From Siphonodentalium dalli (Eukaryota > Mollusca > Scaphopoda > Gadilida > Siphonodentaliidae): a DNA stretch of 64,000 nucleotides. The stretch is from NCBI GenBank assembly GCA_032622095.1, contig CP136068.1, positions 6,425,314-6,489,313 of the forward strand, in the 5' to 3' direction. Position numbers and translations under genes: made by a program. Below, in pieces: positions 47,109-60,306 of this stretch (position 1 is its first letter; each line of letters begins with the position of its first letter). The notes beneath the pieces are model-generated. The model had not been told where the DNA came from. It did not search any database and saw nothing but the letters and a program-made list of their open reading frames with translations.

Positions 47109-47213
47109 TATTATCCATCCCTTAAAGGGGTACTGTACACTAACTCCGGCCATTTATTGGACCATATCCTTTTATACTCAACAGAATATATGCAACAAAT
47201 GAATGAATTTGAG
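47109..47213. other. 105-bp spacer inside the Helitron array
   Basis: Unrelated to the X, Y or Z families. It contains TTAAAGGGGTACTGTACACT and GCAACAAATGAATGAATTTG. It separates X3 from X4 and is the only non-Helitron interruption seen in the array. Confidence 0.7.
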
Positions 47214-48930
47214 CTAGGGGGTTGCCCGTCACAAAATGACGGGTATATAAATGTTCTTTGTTATTTTCTAGTGTCCGCGTTCATGGACACATGGAATGGT
47301 CATGCTTCTCCTGTTTTGTTACTGGATGCGCGTTGGATCACTTTATTTCACTAAAACTGTACACACCCAGTCCACATAATGCGCATGCACATATTGAACG
47401 AAACAAAATCAGTATATTATTTAAATACTATGCACCAATTCACTGAAACATACTCAATTCAGGAGCCTTCATTCGGGAGCTTGCTGCACATTTTGATGTA
47501 TTCAGCATGCCGCCTAATAATCACCTGCACTGCGCGGCCCGTTTGTATGAACTCTTTATTTCAATAAAACTGTATTTTTACCCCCACCCCATCTCCCCAA
47601 CCCATGTATATGCATGCACATATGGAACGCAACAATCAAAATATATTACTTTATCTATACTAACTGAAACAGGCTCAATTCGGGAGCGTTATTTAGCGGG
47701 GGAGGGGCCTACATTCCATTTCTGCGCTTCGCGCACATTATATGATCTTAAACTGCGTGCGCTTCGCGCACATATATAGGGAACTTACAGCACATTTTAA
47801 ACGGACCCCCTCTTGAACCTGTAGTGTATTCAGCATGCATCCTAATGATCACACGCCCTGCACTGCGCGGCCCATTTGTATGAACGCTTTATTTCAATAA
47901 AACTGTATTTTGACCCCCACCCAATCTCCCCAACCCACGTATATTCATGCACATATGGAACGCAACAAACAAGATATTTCACTTTATCTATACTAACTGA
48001 AACAGGTTAAATTCGGAACCTTTATTTAGCGGGGGAGGGCCTATAACCCCTTTGTGAGCTTCGCGCACATTATATGATCTTTAACTGCGTGCGCTTCGCG
48101 CACATTTTGATCTTTTAAACATTTTTTGGTATCAGATTTGCACTCAACCGAAAGATTTAAAAGAGCATTAATTCGCGTCTGCAGTAGTGTTTACACTGTA
48201 TTATTAGTCCCGGCCCGGGGATGTGATTTTTCTAACTGAGTTCCGTCGAATTTACTGAGTTCGCGGTACCCACTGGCGGGAGGCCAGACTGTGTCCATTC
48301 GCCATCTTCCGAGTATATACCGGTACTCCTTTGATTCCACACTCAATGCACAACTTTCGTATCAAAGACAGCATTCTTTACTTATGTTCAAACCCAACTG
48401 GCAAATTTAAATACCATATTAGCACCCATTCCCAACGACGAACGTTCGAGTATTGACTCTGCATCCCACTACATGTACATCCAACACCCCACTATACATG
48501 CACTTCCGTGACAAAATCAACATTGGTTATCTAAATTCACAATGAACCCGAACTGACACATTAATTTAGCGCTTATTTCCAACAACGCTTTGGTTGAGCG
48601 CATGGAAGTTTCGCCTACAATAGCAAAGCAAGTGTTGTACTGCGTTCGACGTCAATGACGTCATTTGGACAAACGTCATAAGAAATAGTGTCTACTTGAG
48701 TGCAGATACTGCATTTGGGGACCATATTAGATCTCAGGTTTGCTTGCACCAATCGGCGTGAAATTTGGTGAGTCACCTTTTATGAGACACCATAGGCCGT
48801 GGTACAAATTTGGGGCACATTGGACGCATGGTTGAAAAGTTATAAACGCGCCAAAAGCGTGACCGAGTTATACACACACACACAGACAGATACACACACA
48901 CACACAGACGACGGGTTTTATATATATAGA
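47214..48930 (-). mobile_element. Helitron-like family X, unit X4
   Basis: B-type unit (CTGGCGGGAGGCC near 48270). It shares GTGTTGTACTGCGTTCGACG and GAGTGCAGATACTGC with X6 but not with its neighbours X3 and X5. TGACGTCA near 48656. Confidence 0.8.
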
Positions 48931-50642
48931 CTAGGGGGTTGCCCGTCACAAAATGACGGGTATATAAATTTTCTTTGTTATTTTCTAGTGTCCGCGTTCA
49001 TGGACACATGAAATTGTCATGTTTCTCCTTTTTGTTACTGGATGCGCATTGGAACACTTTATTTCACTAAAACTGTATTTCTACACACCCAGTCCACATA
49101 TATATGCGCAACGAAACAAAATCAGTATATTATTTAAATACTATGCAACAACTGAAACATACTCAATTCAGGAGCCTACATTCGGAAGCTTGCTGCATAT
49201 TTTGAACGGACCCCCTTTGGAACCTGTATTCAGCACGCCTGCACTGCGCGGCCCGTTTGTATGAACACTTTATTTCAATAAAACTGTATTTTTACCCCCA
49301 CCCCCATCTCCCCGACCCATGTATATGCATGCACATATGGAACGCAACAATCAAAATATTTTACTTTATCTATACTAACTGAAACAGGCTCAATTCGGAA
49401 TCTTTATTTAGATGGGAGGGGCCTATGTACAGCCCCTTTCTGCGCTTCGCGCACATTATATGATCTTAAACTGCGTGAGCTTCGCGCACATAAATAGGGA
49501 GCTTGCAGCACATTTTAAACGGACCCTGTATTCAACATGCAGCCTATTGATCACACGCCCTGCACTGCGTGGCCCATTTGTATGAACACTTTATTTCAAT
49601 AAAACTGTATTTTTGCCCCCACCATCATCTCCCCAACCCACGTATATGCATGCACATATATGGAACGCAACAATCGAGATATTTTACTTAATCTATACTG
49701 ACTGAAACAGGCTCAATTCTGAACCTTTATTTAGCGGGGTAGGGGCCTGCAGCCCCTTTATGAGCTTCGCGCACATTATATGAATTTAAAACGCGTGCGC
49801 TTCGCGCATTGTGATCTTTTAAACATTTATTCTTGTATCAGATTTGCACTCAACCGAAGGATTAAAAGAGCATTAATTAGCGTCGGCAGTATTGTTTACA
49901 CTGTAGACCCTATTATTAGGCCTGTCCCGGGAATGTGCTTTTTTCAACTGAGTTCCGGCGAATTTACTGAGTTCACGGTACCCACTGGGTACCGCCTACC
50001 CACGTTGTTTCCGGTACTCCTTCGATTCCACACTCAATGCACAACTTTCGTATCAAAGACAGCATTCTTTACTTGTGTTCAAACCCAACTGGCAAATTAA
50101 AATAGCATATTAGCACCCATTCCCAACGACGAACGTTTGAGTCTTGGATCTGCACACCACTACATCCACCCTTTCCCAACGACGGTAGAACGTTCGAGTC
50201 TTGACTCTACATCCCACTATACATGCACTTCCGCGACAAAATCAACATTCGTTACCTAAATTCACACTGAACCTGAACTGACACATTAATTTCCAACAAC
50301 GCTTTGGTAGAGCGCATGGAAGTTTCGCCTACAATAGCAAAGCAAGTGTTGGTTTGCGTTCGACGTCAATGACGTCATTTCGACTAACGTCATAAGAAAT
50401 AGTGTCTACTTGAGTGCAAATGCTGCATTTGGGGAGCATGTTAGATCTCAGGTTTGCTTTAACCAATCGGCGTGAAATTTGGTGAGTCACCTTTTATGAC
50501 ACACGATAGGTCGGGGTACAAATTTGGGCCACATTGGACGCATGGTTGAAAAGTTATAAACGCGCCAAAAGCGTGACCGAGTTATACACACACACACAGA
50601 CAGATACACACACACACAGACGGCGGGTTTTATATATATAGA
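48931..50642 (-). mobile_element. Helitron-like family X, unit X5
   Basis: A-type unit, close to X3 along most of its length, with a small deletion near 49232 where X3 has GCATGCCGCATACTGATCAC. TGACGTCA near 50374. Confidence 0.8.
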
Positions 50643-52329
50643 CTAGGGGGTTGCCCGTCACAAAATGACGGGTAATAAATGTGCTTTGTTATTTTCTAGT
50701 GTCCGCTTTCATGGACACATGGAATGGTCATGCTTCTCTTTTTTGTGTTACTGGATGAACGTTGGAACACTTTATTTAACTAAAATTGTATTTCTACGCA
50801 CACAGTCTACATATGCGCATGTACATATTGAACGAAACAAAATCAGTATATTATTTAAATACTACTATGCACCGACTGAAACATACTCAATTCAGGAGCC
50901 TTCATTCGGGAGCTTGTTGCACATTTTGAACGGACCCACTTTGGAACCTGTATTCCGCATGCCGCCTAATTATCACGCGCATGCACTGTGCGGTCCATTT
51001 GTATGAACACTTTTCAATAAAATTGTATTTTTTACCCCACCCCATCTCCCCAACCCATGTATATGCATGCACATATGGAACGCAACAATCAAAATATTGT
51101 ACTTTATCTATACTGAAACAGGCTCAATTCGGGAGACTTCATTTAGCGGGGAGGGGTCTACAGCCCCTTTCTGCGCATCGCGCACATTATATGATCTTAA
51201 ACTGCGTAAGCTTCGTGCACATATATATAGGGAGCTTGCAGCACATTTTAAACGGACTCCCTTTGGAAGCTGTATTCAGCATGCAGCCTATAATGATCAC
51301 ACGCCCTGCACTGCGCGGCCCATTTGTATGAACACTTTATTTCAATAAAACTATATTTCTGCCCCCACCATCATCTCCCCCAATATTTTCCTTTATCTAT
51401 AGGGCCTACTAACTGAAGCAGGCTCTATTCGGAACCTTTATTTAGCGGGGGGGGGGGGCTGCAGCCGCTTAGTGAGCTTCGCGCACATTATATGAATTTA
51501 AACTGCGTGTGCTTCGCGCACATTGTGATCTTTTAAACATTTATTCTTTTATCAGATTTGCACTCAACCGAAAGATTAAAAGAACATTAATTAGCGTCGG
51601 CAGTATTGTTTACACTGCAGGCCATGTTATTAGGCCTGTCCCGTGAATGTGATTTTTCTAACTGAGTTTGGCGAGTTCACGGTACCCACTGGCGGGAGGT
51701 CAGACTGTCCATTCGCCATCTTCCGTGTATACCGGTACTCCTTCGATACCACACTCAATGCACAACTTTAGTATCAAAGACAGCATTATTTACTTATGTT
51801 CAAACCCAACTGGCGAATTAAAATACCATATTAGCACCCATTCCCAACGACGGTAGAACGTTCAAGCCTTGACTACACCCCACTATACATGCACTTCCGC
51901 GACAAAATCAACATTCGTTATCTAAATTCACATTGAACCTGAACTGACACATTAATTTAGCGTTTAATTTCCAACAACGCTTTGGTTGAGCGCATGGAAG
52001 TTCGCCTACAATAGCAAAGCAAGTGTTGTACTGCGTTCGACGTCAATTACGTCATTTGGACAAACGTCGTAAGAAATAGTGTCTTCTTGAGTGCAGATAC
52101 TGCATTTGGGGACCATGTTAGATCTCAGGTTTGCTTGGACCAATCGGCGTGAAATTTGGTGAGTCACCTTTTATGACACACTGTAGGCCGTGGTACAAAT
52201 TTGGGCCACATTGGAATCATTGTTAAAAAGTTATAAACGCGTCAAAAGCGTGACCGAGTTATACACACACACACAGATACACAGATACACACACACACAC
52301 ACAGACGACGGGTTTTATATATATAGATA
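50643..52329 (-). mobile_element. Helitron-like family X, unit X6
   Basis: B-type unit, related to X4. The CRE-like site has decayed to TTACGTCA. It carries several small deletions, and a G-run near 51447-51457. Confidence 0.8.
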
Positions 52330-54045
52330 CTAGGGGGTTGCCCGTCACAAAATGACGGGTATATAAATTTTCTTTGTTATTTTCTAGTGTCCGCGTTCAT
52401 GGACACATGGAATGGTCATGCTTCTCCTTTTTGTTACTGGATGCGCGTTGGAACACTTTATTTCAGTAAAACTGTATTTCTACACACCCAGTCCACATAT
52501 GCGCAACGAAACAAAATCAGTATATTATTTAAATACTATGCACCAACTGAAACATACTCAATTCAGGAGCCTAAATTCGGGAGCTTGCTGCACATTTTGA
52601 ACGGACCCCCTTTGGAACCTGTATTCAGCATGCCGCCTAATGACTACACGCCTGCACTGCGCGGCCCGTTTGTGTGAACACTTTATTTCAATAAAACTGT
52701 ATTTTAACCCCACCCCATCTCCCCGACCCATGTATATGCATGCACATATGGAACGCAACAATCAAAATATTTTACTTTATCTATACTAACTGAAACAGGC
52801 TCAATTCGGAATCTTTATTTAGAGGGGGGCCTATGTACAGCCCCTTTCTGCGCTTCGCGCACATTATATGATCTTAAACTGCGTGAGCTTCGCGCACATA
52901 TAGGGAGCTTGCAGCACATTTTAAACGGACCCTGTATTCAACATGCAGCCTATTGATCACACGCCCTGCACTGCGTTGCTCATTTGTATGAACACTTTAT
53001 TTCAATAAAACTGTATTTTTGCCCCCACCATCATCTCCCCAACCCACACATATGCATGCACATATATGGAACGCAACAATCAAGATATTTTACTTAATCT
53101 ATACTAACTGAAACAGTCTCAATTCTGAACCTTTATTTAGCGGGGGGGGGGGTCTGCAGCCCCTTTGTCAGCTTCGCGCACATTATATGAATTTAAACTG
53201 CGTGCGCTTCGCGCATTGTGATCTTTTAAACATTTATTCTTGTATCAGATTTGCACTCAACCGAAAGATTAAAAGAGCATTAATTAGCGTCGGCAGTATT
53301 GTTTACACTGTAGGCCCTATTATTAGGCCTGTCCCGGGAATGTGCTTTTTCCAACTGAGTTCCGGCGAATTTACTGAGTTCACGGTACCCACTGGGTACC
53401 GCTTACCCACGTGTATACCGGTACTCCTTCGATTCCACACTCAATGCACAACTTTCGTATCAAAGACAGCATTCTTTACTTATGTTCAAACCCAACTGGC
53501 AAATTAAAATACCATATTAGCACCCATTCCCAACGACGAACGTTCGAGTCTTGGATCTGCACACCACTACATCCACCCATTCCCAACGACGGTAGAACGT
53601 TCGAGTCTTGACACTACACCCCACTATACATGCACTTCCGCGACAAAATCAACATTCGTTACCTAAATTCACACTGAACCTGAACTGACACATTAATTTC
53701 CAACAACGCTTTGGTAGAGCGCATGGAAGTTTCGCCTACAATAGCAAAGCAAGTATTGGTTTGTGTTCGACGTCAATGACGTCATTTCGACAAACGTCAT
53801 AAGAAATAGTGTCTACTTGAGTGCAAATGCTGCATTTGGGGAGCATGTTAGATCTCAGGTTTGCTTTAACCAATCGGCGTGAAATTTGGTGAGTCACCTT
53901 TTATGACACAATATAGGTCGGGGTACAAATTTGGGCCACATTGGAGGCATGGTTGAAAAGTTATAAACGCGCCAAAAGCGTGACCGAGTTATACACACAC
54001 AGACAGATACACACACACACATACGATGGGTTATATATATATAGA
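52330..54045 (-). mobile_element. Helitron-like family X, unit X7
   Basis: A-type unit (CTGGGTACCGC near 53391). On the minus strand its 5' TC follows directly on the CTAG of Y1, so here the array changes family without a gap. Its end reads ACGATGGGTTATATATATAT, slightly altered from the other X units. Confidence 0.8.
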
Positions 54046-54919
54046 CTAGAAGGTGACCCGACTTCGTCCGGGCTTTGACCTTGAATTGTCTATTTGGAAG
54101 GCCAAGGTCAAGTGGGGTAACGATTTGACCCGTCCAAAACACTGCCCGAACAAAAGTACCCGACAAATGTACCCGTCGAAATACATCCAGTTTTACCCGA
54201 CTTCACCTTGAATAGATCATTTAGAAGGTCAAGGTCAGGTTGGGGTCACGATTTGACCCTTCCAAAAAACTCAGTGGACAAAAGTAACCCCACGTATCAA
54301 ATTTCGTCGAAATCCCATCAAAACTGGCGATTTGACCTTGAATTGACCCGATTTCAAGGTCAAGGTCATGTCGCACGGGCAAATGCATATGCTTATGATA
54401 CTCCCCATACGAAAATACCCCCACATACCAAGTTTCATCGAAATCCCGTGATATTCGGGCGTTTGACCTTGAAATGACCCGATTTCAAGGTCAAGGTCAC
54501 GCGGCACGGGCAAATTAATAGGGTTATGCCACTCCCCGGCCTTGGATACCCCCACATACCAAGTTTCATCGAAATCCCGTGATATTCGGGCGTTTGACCT
54601 TGAAATGACCCGATTTCAAGGTCAAGGTCACGCGGCACGGGCAAATTAATAGGGTTATGCCACTCCCCGGCCTTAGGTACCCCCACATACCAAGTTTATT
54701 CGAAATCCCGTGATATTCGGGCGTTTGACCTTGAAATGACCCGATTTCAAGGTCAAGGTGACGTCGCACGGACAAATCAATATGCCTATGTTCGCCCCCG
54801 GCCGAAAATACCCCACATACCAAGTTTCATCGAAATCGGGTGGGCCGTTTTCGAGTTCATCGCGAACACACATACATACAGACAGACACACACACAGATC
54901 TTCCAAAATATATAATAGA
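54046..54919 (-). mobile_element. Helitron-like family Y, unit Y1 (874 bp)
   Basis: Plus-strand start CTAGAAGGTGACCCGACTTC and end CTTCCAAAATATATAATAGA. It has several modules of about 131 bp, each with the inverted pair TGACCTTGAAAT / ATTTCAAGGTCA around a six-base loop and ending in TCAAGGTCAAGGTCA. It belongs to the segment repeated at Y4-Z4. Confidence 0.8.
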
Positions 54920-55438
54920 CTAGCCGATGAGCCCGACGTTGTCCGGGCTATTCAAAAACCAAATTTCAAGTCGATAGCTCCACCCGTTCCGAGATCTGGT
55001 CTGCGCATGCGCGAAGCTGGCGTCGCACGGGCTCAGCGACCCGATAACATTCGTATCCGGGGCAAGATAGATTCACATACCAAATTTCAAGCCGATAGCT
55101 CCACCCGTTTCAAAAATCCGGTCTGCGCATGCGCGAAGCTGGCGTCGCACTGGCTCGGCGACCCGATAAAATTCGTATCCGGGGCAAGATACATTCACAT
55201 AGCAAATTTCAAGTCGATAGCTCCACCCGTTTCCGAGATCTCGTCTGCGCTTGCGCGAAGCGGGCGCCACACGGGCTCGCCAATACGACAACGTCCACCG
55301 CCTTGTCAAACTACACACACGTACCAAGTTTCGTCCCGATCGGTTGAGAATCGTAGATTTGTATCAATGACAGACAAACATACAGACAGACAAACAAACA
55401 GAGGTCTTCAAAATATATATGAGATATATATATATATA
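54920..55438 (-). mobile_element. Helitron-like family Z, unit Z1 (519 bp)
   Basis: Same ends as Z0 but one 124-bp module shorter. It carries the private variants CCACCCGTTCCGAGATC and TGCGCTTGCGCGAAGC, which also occur in Z4. Confidence 0.8.
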
Positions 55439-56272
55439 CTAGAAGGTGACCCGACTTCGTCCGGGCTTTGACCTTGAATTGTCTATTTGGAAGGCCAAGG
55501 TCAAGTGGGGTAACGATTTGACCCGTCCAAAACACTGCCCGAACAAAAGTACCCGACAAATGTACCCGTCGAAATACATCCAGTTTTACCCGACTTCACC
55601 TTGAATAGATCATTTAGAAGGTCAAGGTCAGGTTGGGGTCACGATTTTACCCTTCCAAAAAACTCAGTGGACAAAAGTAACCCCACGTATCAAATTTCGT
55701 CGAAATCCCATCAAAATTGGCGATTTGGGGTCACGATTTTACCCTTCCAAAAAACTCAGTGGACAAAAGTAACCCCACGTATCAAATTTCGTCGAAATCC
55801 CATCAAAATTGGCGATTTGACCTTGAATTGACCCGATGTCAAGGTCAAGGTCATGTCGCACGGGCAAATGCATATGCTTATGATACTCCCCATACGAAAA
55901 TACCCCCACATACCAAGTTTCATCGAAATCCCGTGATATTCGGCGTTTGACCTTGAAATGACCCGATTTCAAGGTCAAGGTCACGCGGCACGGGCAAATT
56001 AATAGGGTTATGCCACTCCCCGGCCTTAGGTACCCCCACATACCAAGTTTCATCGAAATCCCGTGATATTCGGGCGTTTGACCTTGAAATGACCAGATTT
56101 CAAGGTCAAGGTGACGTCGCACGGACAAATCAATATGCCTATGTTCGTCCCCGGCCGAAAATACCCCACATACCAAGTTTCATCGAAATCGGGTGGGCCG
56201 TTTTCGAGTTCATCGCGAACACACATACATACAGACAGACACACACACAGATCTTCCAAAATATATAATAGA
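55439..56272 (-). mobile_element. Helitron-like family Y, unit Y2 (834 bp)
   Basis: Y unit with a local duplication of roughly 93 bp near 55636-55820 (TTCCAAAAAACTCAGTGGAC appears twice), seen in no other Y unit here. Confidence 0.8.
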
Positions 56273-56916
56273 CTAGCCGATGAGCCCGACGTTGTCCGGG
56301 CTATTCAAAAACCAAATTTCAAGTCGATAGCTCCACCCGTTTCCGAGATCTGGTCTGCGCATGCACGAAGCTGGCGTCGCACGGGCTCAGCGACCCGATA
56401 ACATTGGTATCCGGGGCAAGATAGATTCACATACCAAATTTCAGGCCGATAGCTCCACCCGTTTCAAAAATCCGGTCTCGCATGCGCGAAGCTGGCGTCG
56501 CACTGGCTCGGCGACCCGATAAAATTCGTATCCGGGGCAAGATACATTCACATAGCAAAATTTCAAGTCGATAGCTCCACCCGTTTCCGAGATCTCGTCT
56601 GCACATGCGCGAAGCTGGAGTCGCACGGGCTCGACGACCAGATAAAATTCGTATCCGGGGCAAGATACATTCACATACCAAATTTCAAGTCGATAGCTCC
56701 ACCCGTTTCCGAGATCTCGTCTGCGCATGCGCGAAGCGGGCGCCACACGGGCTCGCCAATACGACAACGTCCACCGCCTGGTCAAACTACACACACGTAC
56801 CAAGTTTCGTCCCGATCGGTTGAGAATCGTAGATTTGTATCAATGACAGACAAACATACAGACAGACAAACAAACAGAGGTCTTCAAAATATATATGAGA
56901 TATATATATATATATA
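56273..56916 (-). mobile_element. Helitron-like family Z, unit Z2 (644 bp)
   Basis: Four-module form like Z0, with small private changes such as TCTCGCATGCGCGAAGC (one base missing after TCTG) and GAGTCGCACGGGCTCGACG. Confidence 0.8.
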
Positions 56917-57658
56917 CTAGAAGGTGACCCGACTTCGTCCGGGCTTTGACCTTGAATTGTCTATTTGGAAGGCCAAGGTCAAGTGGGGTAACGATTTGAC
57001 CCGTCCAAAACACTGCCCGAACAAAAGTACCCGACAAATGTACCCGTCGAAATACATCCAGTTTTACCCGACTTCACCTTGAATAGATCATTTAGAAGGT
57101 CAAGGTCAGGTTGGGGTCACGATTTGACCCTTCCAAAAAACTCAGTGGACAAAAGTAACCCCACGTATCAAATTTCGTCGAAATCCCATCAAAATTGGCG
57201 ATTTGACCTTGAATTGACCCGATTTCAAGGTCAAGGTCATGTCGCACGGGCAAATACATATGCTTATGATACTCCCCATACGAAAATACCCCCACATACC
57301 AAGTTTCATCGAAATCCCGTGATATTCGGGCGTTTGACCTTGAAATGACCCGATTTCAAGGTCAAGGTCACGCGGCACGGGCAAATTAATAGGGTTATGC
57401 CACTCCCCGGCCTTAGGTACCCCCACATACCAAGTTTCATCGAAACCCGTCATATTCGGGCGTTTGACCTTGAAATGACCCGATTTCAAGGTCAAGGTGA
57501 CGTCGCACGGACAAATCAATATGCCTATATTCGTCCCCGGCCGAAAATACCCCACATACCAAGTTTCATCGAAATCGGGTGGGCCGTTTTCGAGTTCATC
57601 GCGAACACACATACATACAGACAGACACACACACAGATCTTCCAAAATATATAATAGA
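56917..57658 (-). mobile_element. Helitron-like family Y, unit Y3 (742 bp)
   Basis: Y unit with one 131-bp module fewer than Y1. Private variant ATCGAAACCCGTCATATTCG near 57439. Confidence 0.8.
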
Positions 57659-58301
57659 CTAGCCGATGAGCCCGACGTTGTCCGGGCTATTCAAAAACCA
57701 AATTTCAAGTCGATAGCTCCACCCGTTTCCGAGATCTGGTCTGCGCATGCGCGAAGCTGGCGTCGCACGGGCTCAGCGACCCGATAACATTCGTATCCGG
57801 GGCAAGATAGATTCACATACCAAATTTCAAGCCGATAGCTCCACCCGTTTCAAAAATCCGGTCTGCGCATGCGCGAAGCTGGCGTCGCACTGGCTCAGCG
57901 ACCCGATAAAATTCGTATCCGGGGCAAGATACATTCACATAGCAAAATTTCAAGTCGATAGCTCCACCCGTTTCCGAGATCTCGTCTGCACATGCGCGAA
58001 GCTGGCGTCGCACGGGCTCGGCGACCAGATAAAATTCGTATCCGGGGCAAGATACATTCACATACCAAATTTCAAGTCGATAGCTCCACCCGTTTCCGAG
58101 ATCTCGTCTGCGCATGCGCGAAGCGGGCGCCACACGGGCTCACCAATACGACAACGTCCACCGCATGGTCAAACTACACACACGTACCAAGTTTCGTCCC
58201 GATCGGTTGAGAATCGTAGATTTGTATCAATGACAGACAAACATACAGACAGACAAACAAACAGAGGTCTTCAAAATATATATGAGATATATATATATAT
58301 A
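57659..58301 (-). mobile_element. Helitron-like family Z, unit Z3 (643 bp)
   Basis: Four-module form, very close to Z2 and Z0. Ends and hairpin as in the other Z units. Confidence 0.8.
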
Positions 58302-59175
58302 CTAGAAGGTGACCCGACTTCGTCCGGGCTTTGACCTTGAATTGTCTATTTGGAAGGCCAAGGTCAAGTGGGGTAACGATTTGACCCGTCCAAAACACTG
58401 CCCGAACAAAAGTACCCGACAAATGTACCCGTCGAAATACATCCAGTTTAACCCGACTTCACCTTCAATAGATCATTTAGAAGGTCAAGGTCAGGTTGGG
58501 ATCACGATTTGACCCTTCCAAAAAACTCAGTGGACAAAAGTAACCCCACGTATCAAATTTCGTCGAAATCCCATCAAAATTGGCGATTTGACCTTGATTT
58601 GACCCGATTTCAAGGTCAAGGTCATGTCGCACGGGCAAATGCATATGCTTATGATACTCCCCATACGAAAATACCCCCACACACCAAGTTTCATCGAAAT
58701 CCCGTGATATTCGGGCGTTTGACCTTGAAATGACCCGATTTCAAGGTCAAGGTCACGCGACACGGGCAAATTAATAGGGTTATGCCACTCCCCGGCCTTG
58801 GATACCCCCACATACCAAGTTTCATCGAAATCCCGTGATATTCGGGCGTTTGACCTTGAAATGACCCGATTTCAAGGTCAAGGTCACGCGGCACGGGCAA
58901 ATTAATAGGGTTATGCCACTCCCCGGCCTTAGGTACCCCCACATACCAAGTTTATTCGAAATCCCGTGATATTCGGGCGTTTGACCTTGAAATGACCCGA
59001 TTTCAAGGTCAAGGTGACGTCGCACGGACAAATCAATATGCCTATGTTCGCCCCCGGCCGAAAATACCCCACATACCAAGTTTCATCGAAATCGGGTGGG
59101 CCGTTTTCGAGTTCATCGCGAACACACATACATACAGACAGACACACACACAGATCTTCCAAAATATATAATAGA
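58302..59175 (-). mobile_element. Helitron-like family Y, unit Y4 (874 bp)
   Basis: Same length as Y1 and nearly identical to it, including the shared variant AAGTTTATTCGAAATCCCG. It starts 4256 bp after Y1. Confidence 0.8.
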
Positions 59176-59694
59176 CTAGCCGATGAGCCCGACGTTGTCC
59201 GGGCTATTCAAAAACCAAATTTCAAGTCGATAGCTCCACCCGTTCCGAGATCTGGTCTGCGCATGCGCGAAGCTGGCGTCGCACGGGCTCAGCGACCCGA
59301 TAACATTCGTATCCGGGGCAAGATAGATTCACATACCAAATTTCAAGCCGATAGCTCCACCCGTTTCAAAAATCCGGTCTGCGCATGCGCGAAGCTGGCG
59401 TCGCACTGGCTCGGCGACCCGATAAAATTCGTATCCGGGGCAAGATACATTCACATAGCAAATTTCAAGTCGATAGCTCCACCCGTTTCCGAGATCTCGT
59501 CTGCGCTTGCGCGAAGCGGGCGCCACACGGGCTCGCCAATACGACAACGTCCACCGCCTTGTCAAACTACACACACGTACCAAGTTTCGTCCCGATCGGT
59601 TGAGAATCGTAGATTTGTATCAATGACAGACAAACATACAGACAGACAAACAAACAGAGGTCTTCAAAATATATATGAGATATATATATATATA
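59176..59694 (-). mobile_element. Helitron-like family Z, unit Z4 (519 bp)
   Basis: Same length as Z1 with the same private variants. Together Y4-Z4 (1393 bp) repeat Y1-Z1 (1393 bp). Confidence 0.8.
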
Positions 59695-60306
59695 CTAGAA
59701 GGTGACCCGACTTCGTCCGGGCTTTGACCTTGAATTGTCTATTTTGAAGGCCAAGGTCAAGTGGGGTAACGATTTGACCCGTCCAAAACACTGCCCGAAC
59801 AAAAGTACCCGACAAATGTACCCGTCGAAATCTATCCGGTTTTACCCGACTTCACCTTTAATATATCATTTAGAAGGTCAAGGTCAGGTTGGGGTCACGA
59901 TTTGACCCGTCCTAAAAACTCAGTGGACAAAAGTAACCCCACGTATCAAATTGCGTCGAAATCCCATCAAAATTGGCGATTTGACATTGAACTGACCCGA
60001 TTTCAAGGTCAAGGTCACGCTGCACGGGCAAATGAATATGCTAATGAGACTCCCCGGCCGAAAGTACCCACACGTACCAAGTTTCATCGAAATCCCGTGA
60101 TATTCGGGCGTTTGACCTTGAAATGACCCGATTTCAAGGTCAAGGTGACGTCGCACGGACAAATTAATATGACTATGTTCGTCCCCGGCCGAAAATACCC
60201 CACATACCAAGTTTCATCGAAATCGGGTGGGCCGTTTTCGAGTTCATCGCGAACACACATACATACAGACAGACAGACACACAGATCTTCCAAAATATAT
60301 AATAGA
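59695..60306 (-). mobile_element. Helitron-like family Y, unit Y5 (612 bp)
   Basis: Short Y unit with fewer modules. From here the array is Y-Y-Y without Z between. The plus-strand end CCAAAATATATAATAGA runs straight into the next CTAGAAGG. Confidence 0.8.

Noticed and set aside
42000-53600. Recurring 60-150 codon frames in X units as transposon proteins
   Set aside because: They differ by indels between units, show no helicase or replication-initiator motifs and occur mostly on the strand opposite to the inferred element orientation.
54758-59727. Two identical 237-codon open frames as a duplicated gene
   Set aside because: They cross the Y-Z element junction and the microsatellite (HIHTDRHTH-type peptide) and change with module number; identity reflects DNA duplication.
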